DNA from: Nocardia sp. NBC_01327 | GTDB lineage: Bacteria; Actinomycetota; Actinomycetes; Mycobacteriales; Mycobacteriaceae | Assembly: GCF_035958815.1 (NCBI RefSeq) | Contig: NZ_CP108383.1 | Location: 1,736,001-1,800,000 of the forward strand | Length of the DNA: 64,000 nucleotides | Direction: 5' to 3' | Notes under the pieces: generated by a model | Databases searched by the model: none | What the model was told of the DNA's origin: nothing | What the model saw: only the letters and a program-made list of their open reading frames with translations | Translations under genes and position numbers: made by a program | Shown here: positions 24,633 through 32,933 of the stretch, in pieces | How positions within the stretch are numbered: position 1 is the stretch's first letter | Layout of the letters: each line of letters begins with the position of its first letter

Positions 24633-26389
24633 CAGTACTTACGCTCCATCGGCTCGTAGCGGGTCTGCACCACCGGCTTGTAGTCCAGGCGGATATCGGA
24701 GATCAACTCCGGACCCGTCTTGTAGGCCATGGTATGGCGCATGTAGTTGGTGTCGTCGCGGTTCGGGTAGTCCTCGCGAGCGTGTCCTCCGCGCGATTCC
24801 TTGCGGTTGAGCGCACCCACCACGGTGACCTCGGCCAGCTCCAGCAGGAAGCCCAGCTCGAGAGCCTCGAGCAGATCGCTGTTGTAGCGCTTGCCCTTGT
24901 CCTGCACGGTGATCCGGGTGTACCGGTCCTTGAACTCGTGGATGTCGTTGAGGACCTGCTTGAGGGTGTCCTCGGTGCGGAACACGCCCGCATTGGCATC
25001 CATGGTGGCCTGCAGCTCGCCGCGGATATCGGCCACGCGCTCGTTGCCGTGATCGGACAGGATCAGCGCCAGCCAGTCCTGCACCATCTGCGCCGGGTTC
25101 TCCGGCAGCTCGGTGAACTCGCTGCGCTGGGCGTACTCGGCGGCGGCAATGCCGGCGCGGCGGCCGAACACATTGATGTCCAGCAGTGAGTTGGTGCCCA
25201 GGCGGTTGGAGCCGTGCACCGAAACACACGCGCACTCGCCGGCGGCGTACAGGCCGGGGACCACATCGGTGTTGTTGGCCAGCACCTCACCGCGAATGCG
25301 GGTCGGGATGCCGCCCATGACGTAGTGGCAGGTCGGCATGACCGGCACCAGTTCGGTCACCGGGTCCACGCCCAGGTAGGTGCGGGCGAACTCGGTGATG
25401 TCGGGGAGCTTCTCCTCGAGCACGTCCGCCCCGAGGTGGGTTACGTCGATGTAGACGTAGTCCTTGTTCGGACCGGCGCCACGGCCCTCGGCCACCTCGA
25501 GCACCATCGAGCGGGCGACGATGTCACGCGGCGCGAGGTCCTTGATGGTGGGGGCGTAGCGCTCCATGAATCGTTCGCCCGACGCATTGCGCAGAATGCC
25601 GCCCTCGCCGCGGACCGCCTCGGAGATGAGGATGCCCAGACCCGCGAGGCCTGTCGGATGGAACTGGTGGAACTCCATGTCCTCCAGCGGAAGTCCCTTG
25701 CGGAACACGATCGCCATGCCGTCACCGGTGAGGGTGTGCGCATTGGAGGTGGTCTTGTACATCCGGCCCGAGCCGCCGGTCGCGAAGATGATCGACTTGG
25801 CGTGGAAGATGTGCAGATCGCCGGTGGCCAGCTCGTAGGCGACCACACCGGTCGCGACCGTACCGCTCATCACCAGGTCGAGCACGTAGAACTCGTTGTA
25901 GAACTCCACGTCGTGCTTGACGCAGTTCTGGTACAGCGTCTGCAGGATCATGTGGCCGGTGCGGTCGGCGGCGTAGCACGCGCGACGCACCGGGGCCTTG
26001 CCGTGATCACGGGTGTGCCCGCCGAAGCGCCGCTGATCGATCTTGCCCTCGGGCGTGCGGTTGAACGGCAGGCCCATCTTCTCCAGATCGAGCACGGCGT
26101 CGATGGCCTCCTTGGCCATGATCTCCGCGGCGTCCTGGTCGACCAGGTAGTCACCACCCTTGACGGTGTCGAAGGTGTGCCACTCCCAGTTGTCCTCTTC
26201 CACGTTCGCGAGCGCGGCGCACATGCCGCCCTGCGCCGCACCGGTGTGGCTGCGGGTCGGGTAGAGCTTGGTCAGGACAGCGGTGCGGACGCGGGGTCCG
26301 GACTCGATCGCCGCGCGCATGCCTGCGCCACCGGCGCCGACGATGACGACGTCGTACCGGTGCTCCTGAATCGGTCGGGATTCACTCAT
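24632..26389 (-). CDS. sdhA: succinate dehydrogenase flavoprotein subunit
   Basis: 585 residues. FAD-linked catalytic subunit oxidising succinate to fumarate. The Rossmann segment VIVGAGGAGMRAA is at the N-terminus. The FAD attachment His is in TRSHTGAAQGG. Substrate-site segments HTRDHGKAPVRRACY and EFHQFHPTGLAG, and the catalytic Arg in VHGSNRLGTNSLLDINVFG, are all present. Full family length. It lies 16 bases after sdhD and overlaps sdhB by one base. Confidence 0.97.
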   Translation of the reverse strand: MSESRPIQEHRYDVVIVGAGGAGMRAAIESGPRVRTAVLTKLYPTRSHTGAAQGGMCAALANVEEDNWEWHTFDTVKGGDYLVDQDAAEIMAKEAIDAVLDLEKMGLPFNRTPEGKIDQRRFGGHTRDHGKAPVRRACYAADRTGHMILQTLYQNCVKHDVEFYNEFYVLDLVMSGTVATGVVAYELATGDLHIFHAKSIIFATGGSGRMYKTTSNAHTLTGDGMAIVFRKGLPLEDMEFHQFHPTGLAGLGILISEAVRGEGGILRNASGERFMERYAPTIKDLAPRDIVARSMVLEVAEGRGAGPNKDYVYIDVTHLGADVLEEKLPDITEFARTYLGVDPVTELVPVMPTCHYVMGGIPTRIRGEVLANNTDVVPGLYAAGECACVSVHGSNRLGTNSLLDINVFGRRAGIAAAEYAQRSEFTELPENPAQMVQDWLALILSDHGNERVADIRGELQATMDANAGVFRTEDTLKQVLNDIHEFKDRYTRITVQDKGKRYNSDLLEALELGFLLELAEVTVVGALNRKESRGGHAREDYPNRDDTNYMRHTMAYKTGPELISDIRLDYKPVVQTRYEPMERKY

Positions 26390-26405
26390 CGGAGTTGGCC
26401 TGTTC

Positions 26406-26837
26406 CTAACTGATGTTGGGGTCGAAGGTGAAGATCACGTAGGTGCCGGTGACCATGACAAGAATCATGGACACGACCAGCGCGGCCTTCAGCCAGAAGC
26501 GGGTGGAGTCCTTGCGCGCGTAATCGTCGATCACGGTGCGCAGGCCGTTGCCGCCGTGCAGCTGTGCGAGCCACAGCATGGTCAGATCCCAGATCTGCCA
26601 GAACGGCGAGGCCCAGCGGCCGGCGACGAACGCGAAGTTCAGCCGGTGCACGCCGCCGTCCAGCATCAGCATGATCGTCATATGGCCGATGACCAGGACG
26701 ACGAGCAGCAGGCCGGAGGCACGCATGAACAGCCACGCGTACTTCTCGAAGTTATTGCCACCCTGACGCCGCGGGGCGCGGGGCGCGTCCAGGCTGGCGG
26801 GGCGGTCGTAGGACTTACCGAGAACAGGTGCGGTCAT
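26406..26837 (-). CDS. sdhD: succinate dehydrogenase hydrophobic membrane anchor subunit
   Basis: 143 residues from ATG 26837, with three membrane helices. The first begins WLFMRASGLLLVVLVIGHMT. The segment LAQLHGGNGLRTVIDDYAR holds the conserved His and Arg near heme and quinone. The hydrophilic N-terminus is Pro/Arg-rich. It sits eight bases after sdhC and before sdhA, completing the membrane domain where quinone is reduced. Confidence 0.93.
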   Translation of the reverse strand: MTAPVLGKSYDRPASLDAPRAPRRQGGNNFEKYAWLFMRASGLLLVVLVIGHMTIMLMLDGGVHRLNFAFVAGRWASPFWQIWDLTMLWLAQLHGGNGLRTVIDDYARKDSTRFWLKAALVVSMILVMVTGTYVIFTFDPNIS

Positions 26838-26845
26838 CTCGAGGC

Positions 26846-27238
26846 TCAATTCGTCAGCAGGTAGAAGAGCTGGCGGCCGATCCCGGCGCCCGCGACAAGG
26901 ATCCAGATCGTGAGCACGATCCAGAGCATCTGGCGCTGGTAGCGGGGCCCCTTCGACCAGAAGTCGACCAGGATGACGCGGATGCCGTTGAACGCGTGGA
27001 ACAGCACGCAGACAACGAGACCCATCTCCATGAGGGCGACAATCGGATTCTTGTACGTCTCGATCGCCTTGTCGTACGTGTCCGGGCTGACGCGCACGAG
27101 CGCGGTGTCCAGGACATGGACGAACAGGAAGAAGAAGATCGTCACACCGGTGATGCGGTGGAGCGCCCAGGACCACATACCGGGGTCGCCTCGGTACAGG
27201 GTCCGCTTCGGCTTGGCCGGAGCTTCTAGCGTGGTCAT
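26846..27238 (-). CDS. sdhC: succinate dehydrogenase cytochrome b556 subunit
   Basis: 130 residues from ATG 27238 (GGAGG eleven bases upstream; a TTG at 27256 would be nearer to no ribosome-binding site). Three membrane helices. SWALHRITGVTIFFFLFVHV carries the typical Arg-Ile-Thr-Gly and a heme His; HAFNGIRVILVDF follows helix 2. First gene of the sdhCDAB operon. The 300 bases upstream hold the divergent cdd promoter and an IdeR/DtxR-like box. Confidence 0.95.
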   Translation of the reverse strand: MTTLEAPAKPKRTLYRGDPGMWSWALHRITGVTIFFFLFVHVLDTALVRVSPDTYDKAIETYKNPIVALMEMGLVVCVLFHAFNGIRVILVDFWSKGPRYQRQMLWIVLTIWILVAGAGIGRQLFYLLTN

Positions 27239-27454
27239 AGAGTGCGGTGCCTCCAACGTCGTTGATGGACCCGGTCAGATCCGGCGCGGAGCCATTGGAC
27301 TGTCGATAACACCAGCTCACAGCCGGAATCGCCGTCCGGTGGCAGTGCTGCAGGCCCGCAGTCGGGAACCTGAACCGATCTGTCGTGAACTCTAATCCCA
27401 GCCCGGTATCGGAACTAATTCGGCGTGCCGCTCGTTGGCCGGAAATATCCTGAG

Positions 27455-27473
27455 TTAGGTTTGCCTTTCCTGA
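27455..27473. promoter_or_regulatory. IdeR/DtxR-like iron box in the sdhC-cdd intergenic region
   Basis: The 19 bases starting TTAGGTTTG match 14 of 19 positions of the IdeR/DtxR consensus as I know it (TTAGGTTAGSCTAACCTAA), with the left half almost exact. The box lies 66 bases before cdd and 217 before sdhC. The rest of the 300-base gap (27239-27538) shows no gene. Confidence 0.4.
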
Positions 27474-27538
27474 TCTCGGGGGTGGTGTCCGAGGGCTTCC
27501 GCGTGGCTATTTGCATGGGCATGGAAGGATGGTCTGAT

Positions 27539-27940
27539 ATGTCTGATATCGACTGGAATGTCTTGCGAGGCAGCGCATTTGAAGTAATGCGAAATGCCTA
27601 TGCGCCCTACTCCCGATTCCCCGTCGGAGCCGCCGCCCTCACCGCGGACGGGCGAATTGTGAGCGGCTGCAATGTGGAAAATATCTCATACGGTTTGGGC
27701 CTCTGCGCCGAATGTGTACTGGTCGGTAACTTGATTTCGTCCGGTGGCGGGCGTCTGCGCGCGGTCTCCGTCTGCGATTCCCGGGGCGAAATCCTGATGC
27801 CGTGCGGTCGCTGCCGGCAACTGCTCTTCGAACACGGGGGAGCGGACGCGCTGATCGACCATCGCGGCGAACCGGTCCCGCTCAGCGCCCTGCTCCCGGA
27901 CGCCTTCGGACCCGACGACCTCGAGGCCGGACAGCAGTAG
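27539..27940 (+). CDS. cdd: cytidine deaminase
   Basis: 133 residues from ATG 27539, with GAAGGA upstream; an earlier in-frame GTG has no support. It converts cytidine and deoxycytidine to uridine and deoxyuridine. Zinc ligands are Cys56 with the proton-shuttling Glu58 in LCAECV, and Cys89/Cys92 in PCGRCRQ. The N-terminal YAPYSRFPVGAA is the nucleoside-binding segment. The family usually shows CAER; Cys replaces Arg here, which does occur in tetrameric enzymes. Deoxyuridine then feeds the next gene, thymidine phosphorylase, 37 bases downstream. Confidence 0.95.
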   Translation: MSDIDWNVLRGSAFEVMRNAYAPYSRFPVGAAALTADGRIVSGCNVENISYGLGLCAECVLVGNLISSGGGRLRAVSVCDSRGEILMPCGRCRQLLFEHGGADALIDHRGEPVPLSALLPDAFGPDDLEAGQQ

Positions 27941-27977
27941 CCCGCGAACTCGCGGTCGCCGTGCCAGGGTTGGACCC

Positions 27978-29261
27978 ATGAGTGTGCATTCGGCGGTCTC
28001 GGTGATCACTGCGAAGCGCGACGGCGGGGAGCTCAGCGACGCGCAGATCGATTGGGTGGTGGACGCGTTCACCCGGGGTGAGGTGGCGGACGAACAGATG
28101 TCGGCCCTGGCCATGGCGATTCTGTGGCGCGGCATGACACGCCGCGAGACCGCCCGCTGGACCGCCGCCATGATCGACTCCGGCAAGCGCCTGGACTTCG
28201 GCGATCTGGTGCGGCCCACCGTGGACAAGCACTCCACCGGCGGCGTCGGCGACAAGATCACGCTGCCGCTGTCGCCGCTGGTCGCGGCGTGCGGGGCGGC
28301 GGTGCCGCAGCTGTCCGGGCGCGGATTGGGCCATACCGGTGGCACATTGGACAAGCTCGAGTCGATTCCCGGCTGGCAGGCCGATATTTCGGTCGACCGC
28401 ATGCGCGAGATCCTCGCCGATCCCGCCGTCGGTGCGGTGGTGTGCGCGGCCGGAGCCGACCTCGCCCCCGCCGATAAACGGCTCTACGCGCTGCGTGACG
28501 TGACCGGGACGGTCGAATCCATCCCCCTGATCGCAAGTTCCATCATGAGCAAGAAGATCGCCGAGGGGACCGGTGCGCTGGTCCTGGACGTGAAGGTCGG
28601 CCGGGGGGCATTCCTGAAGCAACTCGATCAGGCGCGCGAATTGGCCACGGCGATGGTCGAACTCGGCACCGATGCGGGCGTGCGGACCGTGGCGCTGCTC
28701 ACCGCCATGGACACGCCGCTCGGCCTGACCGCGGGCAATGCCCTCGAGGTCGCCGAATCGCTGGAGGTGCTCGCCGGTGGGGGACCGGCCGACGTCGTCG
28801 AGCTCACCCTCACCCTGGCCCGGGAAATGCTGGCCCAGGCCGGAATCGACGCCGATCCGGCCGCGGCCCTGGCCGACGGCCGCGCCATGGACCACTGGCG
28901 CGCGATGATCAGCGCCCAGGGCGGCGACCCCGACGCACCGCTGCCCAGGGCGCGTCACACCGAAGTGGTGGCGGCCCCGTCCTCCGGGACCCTCGCTCGC
29001 CTCGACGCGCTCGATATCGGCCTTGCCGCGTGGCGCCTGGGCGCGGGCCGTGCGCGGCAGGGTGACAGCGTCCAATTCGGCGCGGGCATCGAAATGCATG
29101 CCAAGCCGGGCGATACCGTCACGGCGGGCAGCCCGCTGCTCACCCTGCACACCGATACGCCGGAGGCCTTCCCCGCGGCATTGGACGCGCTGCGCGACGC
29201 CTTCACCGTCGGCGCGCCGCCCGCGCCGACTCCCTTGATACTGGGCCGCATCACGGCGTGA
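27978..29261 (+). CDS. deoA: thymidine/pyrimidine-nucleoside phosphorylase
   Basis: 427 residues. Phosphorolysis of thymidine or deoxyuridine to the base and deoxyribose-1-phosphate. The family signature SGRGLGHTGGTLDKLESIPG spans about residues 114-133. The phosphate-binding KHSTGGVGDK is near 75, and a C-terminal PYNP domain begins near 330. Full length. Likely co-transcribed with cdd. CAGGGT seven bases before ATG gives a possible additional leaderless start. The uracil released can be used by upp, 5.5 kb downstream. Confidence 0.96.
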   Translation: MSVHSAVSVITAKRDGGELSDAQIDWVVDAFTRGEVADEQMSALAMAILWRGMTRRETARWTAAMIDSGKRLDFGDLVRPTVDKHSTGGVGDKITLPLSPLVAACGAAVPQLSGRGLGHTGGTLDKLESIPGWQADISVDRMREILADPAVGAVVCAAGADLAPADKRLYALRDVTGTVESIPLIASSIMSKKIAEGTGALVLDVKVGRGAFLKQLDQARELATAMVELGTDAGVRTVALLTAMDTPLGLTAGNALEVAESLEVLAGGGPADVVELTLTLAREMLAQAGIDADPAAALADGRAMDHWRAMISAQGGDPDAPLPRARHTEVVAAPSSGTLARLDALDIGLAAWRLGAGRARQGDSVQFGAGIEMHAKPGDTVTAGSPLLTLHTDTPEAFPAALDALRDAFTVGAPPAPTPLILGRITA

Positions 29262-29339
29262 CTGATCCCGGGCCCGATTCACGGCCTGACCCTGCGTGCG
29301 GGCTGAGAATCGAGGAGGGCGGGCGCGCGGGGATCGGCC

Positions 29340-29345
29340 TAGCCT
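29340..29345 (+). promoter_or_regulatory. -10 box TAGCCT of a leaderless message
   Basis: TAGCCT ends seven bases before GTG 29353, and no ribosome-binding site is seen. Supports GTG 29353 as the start of the excalibur protein. Confidence 0.45.
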
Positions 29346-29352
29346 GGAAATC

Positions 29353-29616
29353 GTGAAGCACAGAAACTCTTTGCGATTACGAGCATCGGCCGCGGCCTGT
29401 CTGAGCGCCCTCGCCCTCGGGGGATTCCTCCCGGCCGTGGCCTCCGCGCACTACGACACCTCCCCGCCGCCGTCGACCAGCAAGGGCGCGCCGCACCCCT
29501 ATTACGCGAATTGCGATCAGGTGCGGGCGGAGGGCAAGGCGCCGCTGCTGGCCGGACAGCCCGGGTACACGGGGCTGCTGGACCCGAAGGGAACCGGCGT
29601 GGCTTGCGGCTACTAG
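29353..29616 (+). CDS. secreted excalibur-domain protein
   Basis: 87 residues from GTG 29353. A signal peptide (Arg-rich start, hydrophobic core, cleavage after VASA near residue 35) precedes a short linker and one excalibur domain. The domain has the motif YYANCDQVRAEGKAPLLAG followed by LDPKGTGVACGY. Excalibur domains are small, two-cysteine, putatively calcium-binding modules of cell-wall proteins. The usual DxDxDGxxCE end is degenerate here (DPKGTGVACG), so calcium binding is doubtful. Stands alone between deoA and add. Confidence 0.82.
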   Translation: MKHRNSLRLRASAAACLSALALGGFLPAVASAHYDTSPPPSTSKGAPHPYYANCDQVRAEGKAPLLAGQPGYTGLLDPKGTGVACGY

Positions 29617-29745
29617 CTCGCCGTGCCCAACGGGTGCTGTGCCGATCAAGTGAAGATCGGGCGAAGTCCAGCAACGTGAGGGCAACGACACGCCTACCAG
29701 TAGGTGACACAGGTCAACTGTCATGCCGCAGAACGGGAATGCGGC

Positions 29746-29751
29746 TACCGT
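29746..29751 (+). promoter_or_regulatory. -10 box TACCGT of leaderless add
   Basis: TACCGT ends six bases before the add ATG at 29758, and no ribosome-binding site is present, so the message should begin at the A of ATG. Confidence 0.5.
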
Positions 29752-29757
29752 TTCTAC

Positions 29758-30849
29758 ATGACTGGACCGACGCCCCTCACTCTCGCTTCGATCCGCCAGG
29801 CGCCGAAGGCGGTCCTGCACGATCACCTCGACGGCGGGCTGCGACCGGCCACCGTGCTGGAGCTGGCTCGCGACTGCGGATACGACCAGTTACCGGCTGG
29901 TGACGCTGAATCCCTGGGGAATTGGTTCCGGGACGCGGCGGACAGCGGGTCGCTGGAACGCTATCTGGAAACCTTCGCGCATACCGTCGCCGTCATGCAG
30001 ACGCCCGAGGGCCTGCTGCGGGTGGCGCGTGAATGCGCCGAAGACCTGGCCGCGGACGGAGTCGTCTACGCGGAGGTGCGGTTCGCCCCGGAGCAGCATC
30101 TGGAGAACGGCCTCACCCTGGACGAGGTTGTCGAATACACCCTCGCGGGATTCCGGGAGGGCGAGGTGATCGCCGCCGCGGCCGGTACGCCGATTCGGGT
30201 GGTCTGCCTGCTCACCGCCATGCGGCATGCGGCGCGCTCCCGTGAAATCGCCGAACTGACAGTGCGATTCCGGGATCTGGGCGTCGGCGGCTTCGATATC
30301 GCGGGCGCGGAGGCCGGATACCCTCCCACCCGGCACCTGGATGCGTTCGAGTACATGCGAGCCAATAACGCGCACTTCACGATTCACGCGGGCGAGGCGT
30401 TCGGGCTGCCGTCCATCCATGAGGCCCTTGCCTTCTGCGGCTGCGACCGGCTCGGCCACGGCGTGCGCATCACCGATGACATCACCGAGGGTCCGGACGG
30501 TCCGGTGCTCGGCCGGGTCGCGAATTACGTGCGGGACTTGCGAATTCCGCTGGAGCTGTGCCCGTCCTCGAATGTGCAGACCGGTGCGGTGCCCTCGCTG
30601 GACAAGCATCCCTTCGACCTGCTGGCGCGCCTGCGCTTCCGGGTGACCGTCAATACCGACAACCGGTTGATGAGCGATACCAGTATGAGCAATGAAATGC
30701 TCAAGCTGGCAGACACTTTCGGCTACGGCTGGAGCGATCTGGAGCGCTTCACCATCAACGCCATGAAGTCGGCGTTCATCCCGTTCCCCGAACGCCTGCG
30801 CATCATCGACGAAGTCATCAAGCCGGGTTACGCGGTCATGCTCGGCTGA
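29758..30849 (+). CDS. add: adenosine deaminase
   Basis: 363 residues. It converts adenosine and deoxyadenosine to inosine and deoxyinosine. Zinc ligands and catalytic residues are all visible: His-x-His in [12 protein letters not shown], His in TIHAGEAFG with the catalytic Glu, a His in DRLGHGVRI and the Asp pair in [25 protein letters not shown] is a common ADA segment. ATG 29758 is supported by the -10 box six bases upstream; the earlier GTG adds residues without similarity. Inosine goes on to punA, encoded 7 kb away. Confidence 0.96.
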   Translation: MTGPTPLTLASIRQAPKAVLHDHLDGGLRPATVLELARDCGYDQLPAGDAESLGNWFRDAADSGSLERYLETFAHTVAVMQTPEGLLRVARECAEDLAADGVVYAEVRFAPEQHLENGLTLDEVVEYTLAGFREGEVIAAAAGTPIRVVCLLTAMRHAARSREIAELTVRFRDLGVGGFDIAGAEAGYPPTRHLDAFEYMRANNAHFTIHAGEAFGLPSIHEALAFCGCDRLGHGVRITDDITEGPDGPVLGRVANYVRDLRIPLELCPSSNVQTGAVPSLDKHPFDLLARLRFRVTVNTDNRLMSDTSMSNEMLKLADTFGYGWSDLERFTINAMKSAFIPFPERLRIIDEVIKPGYAVMLG

Positions 30850-30880
30850 AAGATCCTGCTGCTGCCTGGATTTACGCCGA

Positions 30881-30908
30881 CAGCCCGCAACGGAGTCGTT
30901 GCGGGCTG
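30881..30908. terminator. bidirectional terminator between add and the Rv3311-like gene
   Basis: A perfect 12-bp stem (30881-30892 and 30897-30908) with a GAGT loop sits between the convergent genes. No T-run follows on the plus strand. Confidence 0.7.
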
Positions 30909-30946
30909 CCGGTCGAGGGGTCCCGCCGTATCCGGCGGGGGGACCG

Positions 30947-32194
30947 TCACTCCTTGGTGAGGCGCGCCTCGAACGCATCCTCGAGGACCCGCCACGATGC
31001 CGCCTCCGCCGCGAACGGCGGGTTCGGGGCCATCCGGCCCGGGTCCGGGTTGAGCAGGTAGGAGACGTACCAGCCGAGCGGCGAGGAGACGGCGAGCGCC
31101 TTCTCGACGCTGTCCTCCTCGGCGTAATCGGCGGCGTCGGTGAACAATTCGACCGCGAGGTCGAGCTGATCGGTATCGACGGACTTCGGGCCCTGCGCGA
31201 GATCGTCGGCCAGGCCGGGCAGCACGTAGATGTTCTCCTCGTCCACCTCGACCTCCAGCGCACCGTCCACCGCGGAGGTCTGGATCTCGCTGTAGGTGCT
31301 CACCCGCACCAGATCGTGCTCGTGATCGTCGGCGAGGTAGCGGGCCAGGGCGCGCTCGGACGGGAACACCGAGATGGCGCCGTCCTTGCCGAGGAAGATC
31401 GGCTCGTCGTCCACGTAGCAGCGCAGCGTGAACCAGGTGCCCTCACCGGTGATGATCTTGACCGGGTCGATGCCGACCTCGTGCCAGAACGAGAGCTCCT
31501 CGTCCTCTTCGTCCTCGTCCTCCGCATCGAGGTCGACGGTCTCGATATCCTCATCGGTGTCCACCACATCCTCGGCGTCCACGATGTTCTCTTCCGCCGC
31601 AAGCAGTTCCGCCTCGGCGACGGCGACCGCATCGGCATCGACGTCCGGGATCTCCACCACCGAGTCGATGGCGTCGAGCACGCCGTCCCAGTCCTTGTTG
31701 ATGGCCGCGCCGATCTGCTCCCACAGCTCCTGGCCCTCGCTGCCGGCGAAGGCGCTGACGCCGCCCGGCAGCGCGCCCAGCACCGGATGCGATCCGAAGA
31801 ACTTGGTCACGGCGTCGAGCTCGCACACATCGCCGATATTGCGGACCATCTCGAGGGTCTCCTCGAGCTCGGAGATGATCTCCGGATCCGGTTCGTCGGC
31901 CGCGAGTTCCGGCACGCCGACGAGATCGAAGACGAACTGCTCCTCCGGCTCCAGTTCGGCCGCCGACAATCCGGCGATGATCTTCCACGCGGGATGATCC
32001 ACCAGATCGTTTTCGGCATTGGTCCGGATGAACGCGGCCAGCTCCGCTACGGAGTCGAAACCGTAGAGGTCTTCCTCGTGGCCGAGGAATGCCTGCCACT
32101 CATCGTCGCCATCTCGCCAGCGCGGCGCCCACAGGGTGACGAGATCGCCTTTGGTCAGTCCGAGCGCGATCGGGACGATGTCTCCAGAAGCCAT
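30947..32194 (-). CDS. conserved acidic protein (Rv3311-like)
   Basis: 415 residues, start fixed by TAGGCT seven bases before ATG 32194 (leaderless). No signal or membrane segment. Residues about 195-240 form a very acidic tract rich in Glu, Asp, Ala and Val, separating two parts. The N-terminal part contains WQAFLGHEEDLYGFDSVAEL; the C-terminal part contains WFTLRCYVDDEPIFLGKDG and SPLGWYVSYLLNPDPGRMAP. Each part has a Trp-x-Ala/Thr-Phe plus acidic pattern, perhaps a repeated domain. Gene position between add and upp matches M. tuberculosis Rv3311. Databases sometimes call relatives 'primosomal protein' without evidence I can see. Function unknown. Confidence 0.75.
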   Translation of the reverse strand: MASGDIVPIALGLTKGDLVTLWAPRWRDGDDEWQAFLGHEEDLYGFDSVAELAAFIRTNAENDLVDHPAWKIIAGLSAAELEPEEQFVFDLVGVPELAADEPDPEIISELEETLEMVRNIGDVCELDAVTKFFGSHPVLGALPGGVSAFAGSEGQELWEQIGAAINKDWDGVLDAIDSVVEIPDVDADAVAVAEAELLAAEENIVDAEDVVDTDEDIETVDLDAEDEDEEDEELSFWHEVGIDPVKIITGEGTWFTLRCYVDDEPIFLGKDGAISVFPSERALARYLADDHEHDLVRVSTYSEIQTSAVDGALEVEVDEENIYVLPGLADDLAQGPKSVDTDQLDLAVELFTDAADYAEEDSVEKALAVSSPLGWYVSYLLNPDPGRMAPNPPFAAEAASWRVLEDAFEARLTKE

Positions 32195-32201
32195 GACCGG
32201 A

Positions 32202-32207
32202 AGCCTA
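32202..32207 (-). promoter_or_regulatory. -10 box TAGGCT of the leaderless Rv3311-like gene
   Basis: Reads TAGGCT on the minus strand, ending seven bases before ATG 32194, without a ribosome-binding site. Confidence 0.45.
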
Positions 32208-32220
32208 TCTAGTGGTCGCG

Positions 32221-32550
32221 TCAGGCACTATCCGGGCCGCCCCCAACATTTCCCGGCGCCAGGGACTCGTGCAATCGGGCGAGTGCCCCGGCTCGTTGCG
32301 CGCTCGCCTGCGCGGCCGCTTGCTGGCATGCCCACAGCACCAGTTGCGCTACCTCCGCGGGCGGCCGGGCCGTCACCGATTCGGCCAGCCAGAGCCCTGT
32401 CAGAGCACCGTCGCCGTCCACTTCCGCGGTCACCGAACGGTCTTCGCTGGTGAATTGCCCGCGCACCCGGCCGAGCTCGTAGAGCGTGGCCTCCAGCGCT
32501 TCGAGCCGGTCGGCGACGGCACTCACCAGTGCGTTCATCTGCTCGCTCAT
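32221..32550 (-). CDS. YbaB/EbfC-like protein of an ESX-associated locus
   Basis: 109 residues. An N-terminal amphipathic helix (LVSAVADRLEALEATLYELG) is followed by beta strands (SVTAEVDGDGALTGLWLAE) and a C-terminal helix rich in Ala and Gln. The layout is that of the YbaB/EbfC nucleoid-associated fold, frequently found next to ESX/WXG genes in Nocardia and Streptomyces. The start ATG overlaps the upstream gene's stop (ATGA). DNA binding is possible but unproven; a chaperone or structural role in secretion is also possible. Confidence 0.7.
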   Translation of the reverse strand: MSEQMNALVSAVADRLEALEATLYELGRVRGQFTSEDRSVTAEVDGDGALTGLWLAESVTARPPAEVAQLVLWACQQAAAQASAQRAGALARLHESLAPGNVGGGPDSA

Positions 32551-32906
32551 GCCTTCCCCAGCCAGCTCGCCGGACCGGTGTCGGCATCGTCGAGCCGGTC
32601 GAGTTCGTCGACGGCCGCCTGCCGGGTCGGGAGGCCGAGCCGGTCGAGCAGCTCCTCGGGCATGCCGGTCTCGGCCAGCAGTTCGCGGCGGCGGGATTTG
32701 GCGACCAGGGCCGAGCGCTTGCTCAGTCGCAGGATTTCGTCGGCGAGAGCCTGTGCGCCGTAACGGTATTCACCGCGCTCGAAACGGATCTGCACCGGTA
32801 TTCCCTGATCGGTGGCATGCACGGTGAGGGTGCCGGCGCGATTGCTGCTCGCCGCCACGGTGACCGGGGGGATCTCCGTGGCAGCAGGACTCTGTGGCTG
32901 GGTCAT
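32547..32906 (-). CDS. conserved hypothetical protein in the ESX-associated chain
   Basis: 119 residues, overlapping the YbaB-like gene by four bases and 27 bases after the NlpC/P60 gene. An N-terminal beta-strand region (PPVTVAASSNRAGTLTVHAT, IPVQIRFERGEYRYG) is followed by a helical, Arg/Leu-rich C-terminal half (ALADEILRLSKRSALVAKSR). No signal peptide. Proteins of this size with this context are common in Nocardia type VII-associated loci; no function can be assigned. Confidence 0.7.
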   Translation of the reverse strand: MTQPQSPAATEIPPVTVAASSNRAGTLTVHATDQGIPVQIRFERGEYRYGAQALADEILRLSKRSALVAKSRRRELLAETGMPEELLDRLGLPTRQAAVDELDRLDDADTGPASWLGKA

Positions 32907-32933
32907 ACCTGTCTCCTCCCGGGCGGTTCCGGC

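Noticed and set aside
30899..32212. 437-residue plus-strand frame
   Set aside because: Antisense shadow of the Rv3311-like gene; contains no recognisable motifs.
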